Below are positions 19,307-29,752 of a DNA stretch of 64,000 nucleotides, piece after piece (positions within the stretch are counted from its first letter, which is position 1; every line of letters starts with the position of its first letter). Source of the DNA: Exophiala sp. HKRS030 (lineage: Eukaryota; Ascomycota; Eurotiomycetes; Chaetothyriales; Herpotrichiellaceae). The position numbers were made by a program, and so were the translations under genes. The notes beneath the pieces were generated by a model, which made no database searches, was not told where the DNA came from, and saw only the letters and a list, made by a program, of their open reading frames with translations. The stretch lies in the NCBI GenBank assembly GCA_023897205.1, contig JAHWDD010000006.1:1054001-1118000 (forward strand). Direction: 5' to 3'.

Positions 19307-22300
19307 TCACCTATCAAACCTAAATTCCCCTTCATCGCCCAATTCTTCCACCTCTTGTTCAACGAGTCGTTCGATTTCACTTGCGACACTCAGGACCCAA
19401 CGGTCTCTCTCAGCCCGGCTTCGACACTTGAACACCATACCCCGACCAGGCACACCAAGCTGTCCGACGCGGCGCAATTTGGCTCGTGTTTTTCCGCGAG
19501 TCTTCGCATCGTCACTCGTTAGTTGTCCATCAGAAGAAGACTTGTTATCCTCGGCAGCTGCTGCTGTCCGAAACCAACCTTTCCGTCGGTTCTGCCACAC
19601 GACAAAGCATGTCATCACATCTACGTCGGCGCTTGTCCAACCATCTTCGAGGTAGACTCGTGGCAGACTTGCTATGCCGGGATGGTTGGCGTCAAACGTC
19701 TTGTTCTGGTAGAGCAAGTCATCTTCGACAATCAGGCCACTATAAACATAACAATCTGTCAGATCCACGACCTGTTGCTTCTCCTGGTGTATGTGGCGAA
19801 TCTGTTCACCGGTCCGTTTCCTCAACGAAGCCTGGTAGATCAGAAGCTTGCCACCAGTGAGAATGACATGGCTCCTATGAAAAGCCGCTCGACGTTTGGT
19901 CTTCAGGTATAGCGGACCAGCCATCGTGATGCTTCGGCATACACTGATGCCGCACATGTTGTACAGCTCTGGACTCGCCTGGCTTCGACTGACTTCCCAC
20001 TTCTTCGCAAATTGTCCGATAATTGCTTCGAGTTCTTCGTCGATATTGAGCTCTTCCAGATTAGCTCGTCGGATGGCCTTGTACGTGTCCATCTCAGCCG
20101 CAGCACGCAACTTCCAGTACTTGACCAATTTCTTGAGCCGCGAAATCCATTCATCTCGAGTTTGTTTCGAAAATGCTTGCAGGCGTATCACGAGCCCATT
20201 GTCGAGTAGAATTTCAAAGATACGGTCATCGTCAATCTGCTTAGTCGTACCGTCTTCAGCCCTGGTGTCTGAAACATCCTGATGGAAATCAACATCAGAG
20301 TCGGAACCGGCATCGAGCGTGTCATCAGCTGGGGAAGCGCCCCATTTGATTTTTCGTACTTTCTTCACGTAGCATAAATTGACAAAGCCGTCTGACTCAA
20401 GGATATTAGCGACATTGCGTCGAGCTTCTTCAAGAGCATCTCGGTCATGGCTCTGTATAGACAATCTATCGCCGGACGACAACCAGGAAACGGCACCATC
20501 TTTCAGTTTGTATGGGTCGACATCGAACATTAATGGTGTTTTATCAATAATCTCTTGGGAAGAAGGTATATTCTGACCCCCGATCGTTGCTAACCTAGGA
20601 GGATGTGGTGGTGTGGCCTTTGCAGGCCGATTGAACATCAAGAATTGATCGTGAGTGGAAAAGTACAACCGCTTGAAGAAGGCTTTGCCGAATCGTTGCT
20701 GGACGCCCTTCTGAGACGTGAGACGTATAAGAAATCCTTCGATCGGGCTAGGCTCATCATGAAGCTTGCCTTTTCGTCCGTGAGTGCGGGTAGGGTAATG
20801 CTGTTTGGGTCGTAATTCCAGATCGTGCGATCGTTGCATTGCCATAGAGCCATACATTTTCTGTTCGTTGGCACCATAAACCCACTCCAGTCGGTCGTAT
20901 CTCTTCCAAGCAAGGCCCATATGAGCTGATTCGCTCCAGACTTTTAGTACGCTGGACCATTCAGGGTCACGCTTCAGCATATCCAGGCACTTCGTTATGA
21001 TAGTGCCGGCGACAGCTTTCTCAGCCTCGATGGTCTTAGAGAACGCAGTCTGCTCATCGGTCGCATCAGCCCCAGCAGTCTCCAGACCTTCAAAAGGCCG
21101 CTCAAGCTTCAAGGTGACATCTAGGTCGGGCACATTGATGTGGAGAATGCTGGGTCTCCGCCAACCCAGAGCATCCCGAAGGAACGTGTACCATTCGACA
21201 GAATGTGCCGTCGAACTGGGTCTCATGACGAAAATTCGGGTTCCTTTTTTGTATGGATGCCAAATGACTACCGTTTTGTCCAGGGAGGAATACAGGTTCA
21301 CATTTGTTGTCTTGGGATCGAGCCTGATCTCGTGCGCAGGCTTCTTCTTTGTAGATTCATTGTCAATCTCAGGAATCACTCTAGTTTTGTAGAGTTGCAA
21401 TCTGAAATCATCCGCATCTTGCTTCTTGCTTTTCCTAGCCACAACCATATACTCTCGCCACTTCTCAAGGAGTCTCATCTCGATCTTCTGGCTCTCGTTC
21501 TCGTCAAAATCTTCTGGGGGTGGTTGCATAGTGAGATCACATCTCACCAGCATCCTCTCCATCTTGACGATGGTCCCTTCTTTCAAGGTATTGCGTCTTA
21601 GTCTGTGGTCGGCAACGCGATCTATAGCTCGCTCTGCCTTGCTCTCGATCCGACGTCGACGTTGCTGGACCCCTTCTGTAACCTTGAAGCGAACTCCTGT
21701 AGTGGCACGTTTGAGTTGGTACGAGGTGTCGTCTTTGATGGGTGCCGGCTCATGTTGTTGGAGCGCCTTAGGCCTTGAGGGTCCAGCTTGCGGCTCTAGG
21801 AGAGGTGTCCTAGAGCTCGTCCCCACGCTGGAAATCCGGTGAGACCCTTGTCCATCGGTCTCCTCCTGGTCGGTATCGTGTCTAGATCGACGATCATCTA
21901 GCAGGGACGGCTCTCCGTCAGATGGTGCCGACATCTGCTCCTTCGCGGTTGAAAACGATGTAGGACCTGGAGATGTCACAATCTTGGCAGACCCGTTCGT
22001 CGTCTCGTCTAAACCTTTGTCTTTTCGTACAGGTATAGCTTTCGGGGGTGCTACGTTATCCTCTGATTGTAGCCCATCACCGAGTTCACGTGGAGCTTCA
22101 CTTGTTGCAACGGGCTCGATGGTCGTTGTTTCGAGGACTTCCTCCTCTTCTGGGCTCTCTGGCTCGGCCTCCTCGCCTGCACTCGATGCCTCATCATAAA
22201 CGTCTTCTGGCTGTGGGAAGCCGAATGAAATCCTTGCGGCTGTCGACGGACCATCCAAGCCTGTCATAGATCTGTGAGTCCTATGATGAGGCCCGGTGTC

Positions 22301-22552
22301 GGCAGCGGCATTAAAACTTGCTTTTCTCGAGGAGTAGGTGCTCAATTCCAACCTTCGCCTGTACCATGATTTCCTGTTGCTGTTGAGCCAGCCTTCGGGT
22401 ATCGGTCCGATGAAAAACCTCTGAGAGGTGAGGTGTAGATGCTCAGGGGATGCATGCTTAAGACGATGGGCAGTGTAAGACTGGGGGTCCAAGGTATCGA
22501 AGTCGTGGGTTGTTGTCAAGCTGCCCGCAGGCATGACTCGGGAGGACGACAT
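19307..22552 (-). CDS. Spo71-like PH-domain protein
   Basis: Single-exon protein of 1081 aa. After a disordered N-terminal third rich in Glu, Ser and Pro there is a basic helix (QQRRRRIESKAERAIDRVADH). A conserved block EGTIVKMERMLVRCDLTMQ follows, typical of the fungal sporulation protein family that includes yeast Spo71 (Spo7_2_N-type region). A pleckstrin-homology domain starts at IEGFLIRLTSQKGVQQRFG and continues with KRLYFSTHDQFLMFN. A second PH-like domain near the C-terminus contains GPLYLKTKRRAAFHRSHVILTGGKLLIYQ and ends with ERDRWVLSVASEIERL. In yeast, Spo71 binds membrane lipids and helps size the prospore membrane. In filamentous fungi, where ascospores form differently, the role is not known. 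Assignment rests on domain order and motif resemblance. Confidence 0.75.
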   Translation of the reverse strand: MSSSRVMPAGSLTTTHDFDTLDPQSYTAHRLKHASPEHLHLTSQRFFIGPIPEGWLNSNRKSWYRRRLELSTYSSRKASFNAAADTGPHHRTHRSMTGLDGPSTAARISFGFPQPEDVYDEASSAGEEAEPESPEEEEVLETTTIEPVATSEAPRELGDGLQSEDNVAPPKAIPVRKDKGLDETTNGSAKIVTSPGPTSFSTAKEQMSAPSDGEPSLLDDRRSRHDTDQEETDGQGSHRISSVGTSSRTPLLEPQAGPSRPKALQQHEPAPIKDDTSYQLKRATTGVRFKVTEGVQQRRRRIESKAERAIDRVADHRLRRNTLKEGTIVKMERMLVRCDLTMQPPPEDFDENESQKIEMRLLEKWREYMVVARKSKKQDADDFRLQLYKTRVIPEIDNESTKKKPAHEIRLDPKTTNVNLYSSLDKTVVIWHPYKKGTRIFVMRPSSTAHSVEWYTFLRDALGWRRPSILHINVPDLDVTLKLERPFEGLETAGADATDEQTAFSKTIEAEKAVAGTIITKCLDMLKRDPEWSSVLKVWSESAHMGLAWKRYDRLEWVYGANEQKMYGSMAMQRSHDLELRPKQHYPTRTHGRKGKLHDEPSPIEGFLIRLTSQKGVQQRFGKAFFKRLYFSTHDQFLMFNRPAKATPPHPPRLATIGGQNIPSSQEIIDKTPLMFDVDPYKLKDGAVSWLSSGDRLSIQSHDRDALEEARRNVANILESDGFVNLCYVKKVRKIKWGASPADDTLDAGSDSDVDFHQDVSDTRAEDGTTKQIDDDRIFEILLDNGLVIRLQAFSKQTRDEWISRLKKLVKYWKLRAAAEMDTYKAIRRANLEELNIDEELEAIIGQFAKKWEVSRSQASPELYNMCGISVCRSITMAGPLYLKTKRRAAFHRSHVILTGGKLLIYQASLRKRTGEQIRHIHQEKQQVVDLTDCYVYSGLIVEDDLLYQNKTFDANHPGIASLPRVYLEDGWTSADVDVMTCFVVWQNRRKGWFRTAAAAEDNKSSSDGQLTSDDAKTRGKTRAKLRRVGQLGVPGRGMVFKCRSRAERDRWVLSVASEIERLVEQEVEELGDEGEFRFDR

Positions 22553-23856
22553 CGTCTCAGGGTGAAGAGAATCATATTATAAAGATTATAAAGGGATATA
22601 TGTGCATGATTGGGGATATCAAGACACTAAGCAGACTCTTGAACAATTAGAAATCGTAGGAAATGTCGATGGACATTTTGTTTGGTGCTGTAAATACTTG
22701 TTGCTTTTGCTTCGCCCACCAGAACTCAAAACATGTTCCAGGCTCCATCTTAGAAGTGACGTCAAACCAGGTACTCGTAAGCGCAGCCTTGTACTTGCAA
22801 TTTTTTTACTCATACTCACTGTCAAATGACAGCGACTGCAATTGTCGAATGGGCTTAAATCATTGAGCGGTACAGTACATTACAGTTCCCCCTCAGCTGG
22901 GAATCAAAGCGAGTTCAAACGATGTGAAAATTCTCGTGTAGATCTCAAGAACACCGGTATTATGAGGGGCAGCATCAGGGAACTATAGGGCTTGTTTAAC
23001 AGTCATGCGATGCGGAAGAAGTGTATTTTCCACGAGGGATATGTCTGTAACAACGACAGGTTGAATTGGGAAGGCCTTGTCTTGGTCCGATATGAGTACA
23101 TCACGAAGTTCGCATAAGTATAACTTTGGAAAGGGAAATCGTAAGGTGGAAAGCTTGCTATTCGATCAGTATTGTATTGTGAGCTGCGAAATCCAATGCC
23201 CTTTTTGTTTCCTTTCTTTTCGAGCCTTTCTTCCCAGTCATGGTGCCCAAGGATGTGCCAGAGTCTGCAGACTGACGAGCCACACCAACATACGAAGTGC
23301 CACCTGGTAAATCGTCTCCACCCCCCGACTTCCGACGCCAACTAGTAGATGATCAAGGGACAAGTTGATCAACCGTGTATATTGTTTCCTTGGAGCTTGG
23401 ATAGGGCGGTGGCTCGATACCTTCCGATGACTCGTGTCAGCCATGCTCACACTCCGATCGAAGCTATGTCGTCCAGTCCTACTCCTTATTCAATCCCTCA
23501 AGTGTCGCATTGTAGATATCGATGAATCGTAGCTCCAAATTAATCCCGCGCGCACACACCCTGACCAGCCTCGGACCTTGACGACCACGAGTAGGCAGAT
23601 CGCATTTCCCTGTGCTCGTGTCGACACCAAGGACGGGATCGTCCCCTGAGACGGTATTTCTTTTCCTTCAACCTGACGGTACTCGTAGCAGCCACACTAG
23701 CAACATTCCAACGGTGACTGGAATTGTCGGGCGTTCAACTTTTGTTCCAGGTCCGTAAAAGGCAATTTGAAATGGCACCTCGACTCGGAAATGCAGCTCG
23801 CTCGCTCCCACTCCTCAAAAGTCGTAGAGTTTCATCATCGACCCAGAGTTTGTACA
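22553..23856. other. Intergenic region with unresolved minus-strand coding potential
   Basis: 1.3 kb. Left part: promoter of the Spo71-like gene. Right part (about 23170-23850, minus strand): several protein-like open segments, for example GDDPVLGVDTSTGKCDLP followed by RLVRVCARGINLELRFIDIY ending at TAG 23481-23479. Another is GGTSYVGVARQSADSGTSLG running to a lysine-rich end. I could not join them into a consistent gene. Confidence 0.45.
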
Positions 23857-24109
23857 TCATTTTCCACGCTTCTGCTCCAGAAACAACACCTGCCGCTTTA
23901 CCACGGGGTCGTATTTGAGCATACTCAGAGGTCGGGATGCGCGAGGTCGGATCATCGTCCGATAGAAGCCAGTCATGGCCATACTGATGAGGCGGACTGC
24001 GACCGTACGAGACTTGACTGGGGAGAGAGTAAGCCTTTGGCGCAAACGGGTCCTTGAAAAGGATGAAGTCGATCAGAAGACATCATTTTTCCGTACCTTT
24101 TTTGGCCAT
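23857..24109 (-). CDS. mrpl39: Mitochondrial ribosomal protein bL33 (Mrpl39)
   Basis: Component of the mitochondrial large ribosomal subunit, 57 aa. Exon 1 is only 13 nt (24109-24097, encoding MAKK plus one base). Exon 2 is 24017-23857. The 79-bp intron has a GTACGG donor and CCCCAG acceptor. The spliced protein reads [20 protein letters not shown], then [20 protein letters not shown], then [17 protein letters not shown]. This is the typical fungal bL33m pattern: short, basic, with the MLKYDPVV motif and without the zinc-binding cysteines of some bacterial forms. The tiny first exon hides the gene from simple frame scans. The start is well supported because MAKK is the normal beginning of this family. 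Confidence 0.9.
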
Positions 24110-24811
24110 TGCGATATATGATTGTAGTACGCTTAGTAGTAGGTTTGAAGAAAATAAAACTTGGTGGTAGGATAATCGATGTGAGCTCTCAATTTTCTAA
24201 TTGCCCTTTGGGCACTTGGGTTGCCTGCGAGATCGGGTGGGATTGTCTATCGAAACAACGCTCCAAGACAAGTATGAAGCTCAAGAATCAAGCTGCAGCT
24301 CTGGGCATTTTTGATTGCATTTTGTGGCTGCTTGATCCGCCGTACGCATTTTCCCACATATTTCGACGGGCCATAATACGAAGTACGAGTACAAACATTG
24401 ATAGACAAGATAGTTCTACGAAAATCGAAAAGACAAAGATCTTCAGTGGGATCAGGTGCCTCCGTCAGGATACTCAAGGCGAATATTCACGAACGTAGTC
24501 CACCGCAAAAACGCTGCAAGTGACCAAACGATTTCGAGCACACAGATGTAGGTATAACTGCGTTCTAATAATATCGATTCTAAGTACGGAATTGCACAAG
24601 TTTGAATATCGGTTCGTCGATCACGTTTCGCAGTTGATAGAGCGACTAAGCCGCCTCTCCGAGTCCAGTTCTAACTATGATGATGGGTTTTTCTCTACCA
24701 TAGTCGTATGCCATAAACATGCTCGCTAAGCCAAGAAGTGAGAGAATGCCGCAAACAGAATCCTCCTGAACGACAACTGAGAGATTGCCGAGGACTCCTT
24801 TTTGAGAGCAT
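24110..24811. other. Intergenic region, no gene seen
   Basis: 702 bp between the bL33m 5' end and the rei1 3' end. Short open frames only. Confidence 0.5.
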
Positions 24812-26428
24812 TCACTGCAATAGTGGATCCTGAAAATGGTTAGCCAGCATCCTGCTGCAAGACAAAATGATGCAGATACTTACCCTGAAGTGTTTCTGGT
24901 GGTTGTTGGCCTTCTCCAGTTTCGCCTGGTACCTGTTCTGAGAACGCTGCTCTTTTTGCCTCGATCGAATCTCTTGAGATCGAACGTCCCGGCGTTGTTG
25001 GTTCGTGGTACCAACCATGCCCGCTTCACCTCGGCGCATTACGCTGTTACGAGGCGGTGTAGCCGGCAGATCTCCAACATCCTCCATGTCTGCGTCCGAG
25101 CTACCTTCTTCGATCAAGCGCTGTGCCCGCTCCATGCGCTCCGCGGCGGTGGGATAAGAGTGTAGGTTCTGGTTATAGTACTTTCGCAGATTTCTGTGGC
25201 CGGCTACTCTCCCACTGGGGAGGTGCATTTCGTATTCGTCATAGAAAACTGCATGGTTATGATTATGTGCGTGAGAGTGAAATCCGTCGATGTTTCTGTG
25301 AGGTCGAGGGTCGGTATTCGAGTGATGTCTATGCATAGGGAGGCGTTGGTAAGATGATGTTCGGTCGTCATTTGGGACAGATGCAAGCTCCTCGGTATCG
25401 AGTGACGAGAACGATGAATCTGTCTCCCACCCATCTTCCTCGTGGTTCTCACCATTTGCCAACTTGACTCCACCGTTCCGTGTTGATTTCGAGGCGTCCA
25501 TCTCCGTATCGGAATCGCCCGCACCATCATCCGAGTATGTGCTTGAGAAATCATAGAACTGACCAACTTCGATCATTTCCTCTTCGGTCTCGAAAGCAAT
25601 CTTGCAATGGCCCTTATCTCTCATATGTGTCTGAGCACCGTCTGCGTTCCCCCTAAGCCGGTGGCAGAATAGGCACTCATAGTTCTGATACACCTTTGCT
25701 TGCATGTAACGCAGAAGGCCTTCTGGATTGACCAAGTAGTTCTGCTCGGGAATGAACAGGCTGTGGATCTTGGTCATGTGTATGAGACTGAGTTTGACGC
25801 TGGGGGAGTCGTAGTTGCAAAACAAGCATCGTGACAGAGGAATAGAGGAGAGCTCCGGCTTCTCAGGTGACATGGGATGGTCTTCCCGTCGTTCAGTATC
25901 CGGGCCCGGAGCAGATGGTCTTCGTGTGATGGCCGGGAGATCTTGAATGGATGCGTCCTTGATACCCGCCACCACCTGTTCGAACTCTGCTTCTGCCTCT
26001 GGATCTCGGGCTTCTGAGTCTGCGGAGGAGACCACCCTGGATACAGCAGCGTCCGACGCACTAGTCCTCTCTCTTGAGATTTTGCCGTTGGTTGTTGAGC
26101 CCCTCATTCGGTGGGCTTTGCTTGCAAGATGGTTTTGGAAAGCATTCTCACTGTAGTATGTCTTCTGGCATTGTGTGCATATTTTGGCAAAGGCTGCTTG
26201 AGCAGCTGCTGCGTTGTTGCTCGCCTGTGCAGCGAGTACCTTCTCGTTGTAATCTTCCGAAGACACAGCGGGGAGTTCGGCTAATCTTCTCTTGAGGTTG
26301 TATCTATGCCAGTCACTCCTCATGTGTGTTCGTTGGGCATCGCTGTTACGAAAGGCAACTGCGCATGAATTGCAGGTATACGGGTGAGTCTGTGAAACAT
26401 CGTCGCGCGCAGGCGCTATGGCCGCCAT
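24812..26428 (-). CDS. rei1: Rei1-type 60S ribosomal subunit maturation factor (C2H2 zinc fingers)
   Basis: Cytoplasmic zinc-finger protein that acts late in 60S subunit maturation (ZNF622/Rei1 family), releasing shuttling factors such as Arx1. Exons are 26428-24884 and 24829-24812, giving 520 aa. Four zinc fingers are visible: CNSCAVAFRNSDAQRTHMRS, CTQCQKTYYSENAFQNHLAS, CLFCNYDSPSVKLSLIHMTK and CLFCHRLRGNADGAQTHMRD, each followed by the second His. A low-complexity His/Asn-rich stretch and a basic helix (RQKEQRSQNRYQAKLEKANN) follow. The last exon has only six codons and restores the conserved C-terminus HFRDPLLQ. Its intron (24830-24883, GTAAGT...TTTCAG) is 54 bp, a multiple of three, and has no in-frame stop, so retention would insert 18 residues rather than truncate. 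Single-copy and essential-like in fungi. Confidence 0.92.
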   Translation of the reverse strand: MAAIAPARDDVSQTHPYTCNSCAVAFRNSDAQRTHMRSDWHRYNLKRRLAELPAVSSEDYNEKVLAAQASNNAAAAQAAFAKICTQCQKTYYSENAFQNHLASKAHRMRGSTTNGKISRERTSASDAAVSRVVSSADSEARDPEAEAEFEQVVAGIKDASIQDLPAITRRPSAPGPDTERREDHPMSPEKPELSSIPLSRCLFCNYDSPSVKLSLIHMTKIHSLFIPEQNYLVNPEGLLRYMQAKVYQNYECLFCHRLRGNADGAQTHMRDKGHCKIAFETEEEMIEVGQFYDFSSTYSDDGAGDSDTEMDASKSTRNGGVKLANGENHEEDGWETDSSFSSLDTEELASVPNDDRTSSYQRLPMHRHHSNTDPRPHRNIDGFHSHAHNHNHAVFYDEYEMHLPSGRVAGHRNLRKYYNQNLHSYPTAAERMERAQRLIEEGSSDADMEDVGDLPATPPRNSVMRRGEAGMVGTTNQQRRDVRSQEIRSRQKEQRSQNRYQAKLEKANNHQKHFRVSICIILSCSRMLANHFQDPLLQ

Positions 26429-27146
26429 AGTGAGAGACTGTCGAAAGAGTCTTTGCGGGTTTGTGGTGGTGCAAATGCGAGGAGGGGAGATGTGCGGGAG
26501 TTACAGTAGTTGACTGAGAGCGCAACGAGGATATTCAAAGTGGGATAAAGTGTTTAGAGATCGCTTGTGGCGTTTTTACCGCCTCTTGAGCCTTTGACGG
26601 ACGAAACGGAAAGGAATCGAAGTTGTGGTTGTCTCCAACGACAAAATGACGTGGACCGGCGGATATTCGAAATTTATCGACATCCATGCCCTCTCGGTGC
26701 GAATATGAGGGTCCATAAAATCGATGTACCAATACGGATATTCCCAGGCCCAAAAGGTGGCGACCCTGGCATATCCCGCTGTCGATGATTCTCCTTCCTA
26801 GTGCTTCCTCTGTGTATTACGAAATACTCGCCTTCCTACTGAGATATTGTTCATAGTATTCAAGTCGTGCAAAAAGAGGTATTAAATCCGGTCGGAAGGG
26901 CAGCCTCTTTATCAACCACCAACTAAGTTATCGATTCGTATCGTGAGACTCGATAAGAGCCCGTTCATTCTATTTGGGTATCATATGTATTTCCGTATTC
27001 ATCGCTTATCACAGCCTTGCATCCCTGTACATCACAATCCTCTTGGCCTTCTAAAATCATTCCGTATTAACGCCACCCGCCAGGTCCATTACTAAAACTC
27101 GTGCTGACAAATGCCGCCCATACTTACTGTTGTTGTACCCCCGGAC
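26429..27146. other. Intergenic region, no gene seen
   Basis: 718 bp containing the rei1 promoter and the 3' flank of the Crh gene. Nothing further recognised. Confidence 0.5.
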
Positions 27147-28861
27147 TCAGAAGAGGAGACACATTATACCAACGCTCAAAATGATCCAAGAATCATAACC
27201 AAGATTCTGAAATGCATTGTTCGGCGCTGGTGGCGTTCCTGTCTGTGTCGGGGATGCTGATTGTATACTACCAGAGCGGGTAGAGGTCAGCATTGTCGTA
27301 CTGGCCATTTGTGTCGTCGCGCTCGTGGAGGTTGATCTGCTCGGTATGGTGGAAGTTAGGCTGCGTGTGATGGTCCCTGTTGTGCTGGGGGAGGCAGTAG
27401 ATGTGCTGCTGGGCTGTGCAGAAGCTGGCCCCGTCGTTGTTGATGTTGATGTTCCTAGGGATTGGTTTCCCGATGTTCTGGTAGTAGTTGTTGTGCTCGA
27501 GGGCTGAGCTCCACTTGACGTATTAGATGACTGTGATGCGCTGCCCGACTGGGTTGTGTCCGATGCAGAACCAGACGTGGTCGAGCCGGTCACGGTTCCA
27601 GAACTTACGTTGGCAGACTGGGTCGCAGCGGGAGATACATCAGAGCGTGATGATCCGGAGATCTCAATGGATGAAGCCGACGCTAAGCCCGACCGTGAGG
27701 GCTGCAATGAGGACGACGAAGGGGTAGGTATCTATCATCTGGTCAGCGACAGTACGATAGCTGAGCTGGAGCTAAGGAAGAACTCACTCGTCAGCCCAGA
27801 GATTGATTCGCTTACCACGGTGACCGCTGGTGTAGTTGCTGATGTAGTGGCTGTTCCCGACCAAGGCCAGCCGGTTCGGGTCACAGTACTGGAATCACCA
27901 TTGTTGCCAAAAGCCAAAGGAGCACTTCCTGTTGTTACTTGAGAGGTGACTGCAGGAGCTGAACTGGAAACAGGTGTCCCGTCACCTTGGCTATTTATCT
28001 TGCCACCAGAAGAGACGATCGACTGCCAGGTGCCGCTGGTGCCACTGTACGAGTATTCAGAGCCAGTCGAATAGTCCGTGACATGTATGGACTTGAGGTA
28101 CATGGTGAATGGACCAGCGGAGTAATCTGTAGGACCACCGGCCCATTCGATTGTGCCCTGGGGGTTCGATGGATCGCCTCCTGCCCAAGCACCGACCTTG
28201 ACATACATGGGCGTTTGAGGGTATTGGCCGGCCTCAGCTTGAGCTTGGGTCATGACCCTCACAGTGGTACCATCAATCGACCAAACAATCTGATCAGCAG
28301 TCCAGTCGATGCTGTAGGTGTGAAATTCGTCGTGATTATTTGGAGCACTGTGGAAAGCCCCTCGGTTGTAACCGGTAGTCGTTTGCCCTTTGCCAAAGTA
28401 GTTGCTCTGGGCCTGGGTGTCGTCGCCGCCTAGCCATTCCCAATCGATTTCATCCAAGCAGTCGGACTGAAGGATAGCCGCACTGACTATGCCGGTTCCG
28501 GGGGCTGCCTTGACAACATAGTCGACGTGTCCGAACATAATGTACCATTTTGAAGAAATGGACGGCGAGTCACCGGATTTCGCTATCGTAAATGCAGCCC
28601 CATTCGAGTCGTATGTAGGAGCACCGGACTCTGTGAACTCGCTGGAGGCACCCGATGTAAAATCAATATCGACACTCTTCCCCAGAGCCGGATCTGCTGG
28701 GCAATTACCTGCTTCTGGTCAGTTTGATTCAATTTGAATAAAAACATTGACTTACTCTGTTGTAACGGATTACAGGAGGTGTAAGTTTGCGCGATAATTG
28801 TTGGAAGCAAGGACGAGACAGCAAGTGCCGTGAGGACTGAGCTGAGAAGGGAGGAGTGCAT
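27147..28861 (-). CDS. Crh-type GPI-anchored chitin-glucan transglycosylase (GH16)
   Basis: Cell-wall enzyme of the Crh1/Utr2 (Crf) family that links chitin to beta-glucan. Exons are 28861-28756, 28708-27816 and 27731-27147, giving 527 aa. Exon 1 encodes a signal peptide (MHSSLLSSVLTALAVSSLLP) and TYTSCNPL. Exon 2 begins NCPADPALGKSVDIDFTSG and carries the catalytic motif DEIDWEW (two glutamates and an aspartate of GH16), then the conserved WSIDGTTVR and GAWAGGDPSNPQGTIEWAGG segments. Exon 3 is a Ser/Thr-rich stalk of about 170 residues ending in a short hydrophobic tail (WIILSVGIMCLLF) preceded by small residues, consistent with a GPI attachment signal. The second intron donor (GTAAGC after PAVTV) was chosen because it keeps phase with the stalk. 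Extracellular, at the plasma membrane or wall. Confidence 0.9.
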
Positions 28862-29752
28862 ATTGTACAGGGAAAACTGATATCCAAACGCCCAAACAAT
28901 GCAAGGTAACGACGGGTGGCTGACTGAAGTGGCCTAGGATTGTGGTCCTTTGGTTGAGACGTAAAAGACTGCTGGAAAGACGCGATATGTGCAAATCAAA
29001 GGTGTAAGTTTGAGTAGATTAGCAGAAGAATGTTCATTGTGAGCAGAAAAGTATGGATCAGATGGTTAGTGAATGCTGGAAATACTTAGGTACCGATAGT
29101 GTAGGAGGAGGTTGGTAAAGACGCAAACGTCAGCACCTGACGATTGCATGACAGCACAGATTCTGCTTGGCCGAAGCGAGCACAATAACGAAGGGGTCCC
29201 ATTGGCGATTAGATCGCTATTCACAGTGACCATTGTGATCCGAGTCTTGCATTGGAGGGAATCAAGAAGGCTGGAAGCCGTGATATTTTGCTCTACTTCC
29301 TTGCGAAAGACCCTCAGGATTCGTATTATGGTGGCTGGTTGCCGCTAAAGCACTTTAGTGCGGCACTAAATGAAGATAGCATTGTCTTAAACCCGCAAAG
29401 CCACCGTGGCTGAGGCGCTACAGCCAATCGGCAATTTGATTTTCCGGCTACTTCTTGCTCGGCGTCCCCTGCCATCCTCCACACATTTCTGGAACATTTC
29501 CACACAGGTCCATGTTCATCGACCCAGAACCATGTCTCAAGAACCAGTTTTCCTTCCATTCGACTTTGTATCTCTCGTGCTTCGGAGAAGACGCAGTGTC
29601 ACTTGTCCTTTGTTCCACAGCCATGATGTGGACAGATACGGGCGTCATACGAGTCCTGACACATAACGGTCTCATCGTTGGGCCAGGGTATGGAGTACAG
29701 AGTACTGTACTCGAAAGATCTCGAAGACTCGGTTCAGATGGCTCATCCTTCG
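28862..29752. other. Intergenic region, no gene seen
   Basis: 891 bp holding the Crh promoter and the 3' flank of the E1-alpha gene. Only short overlapping frames on both strands, none convincing. Confidence 0.5.
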
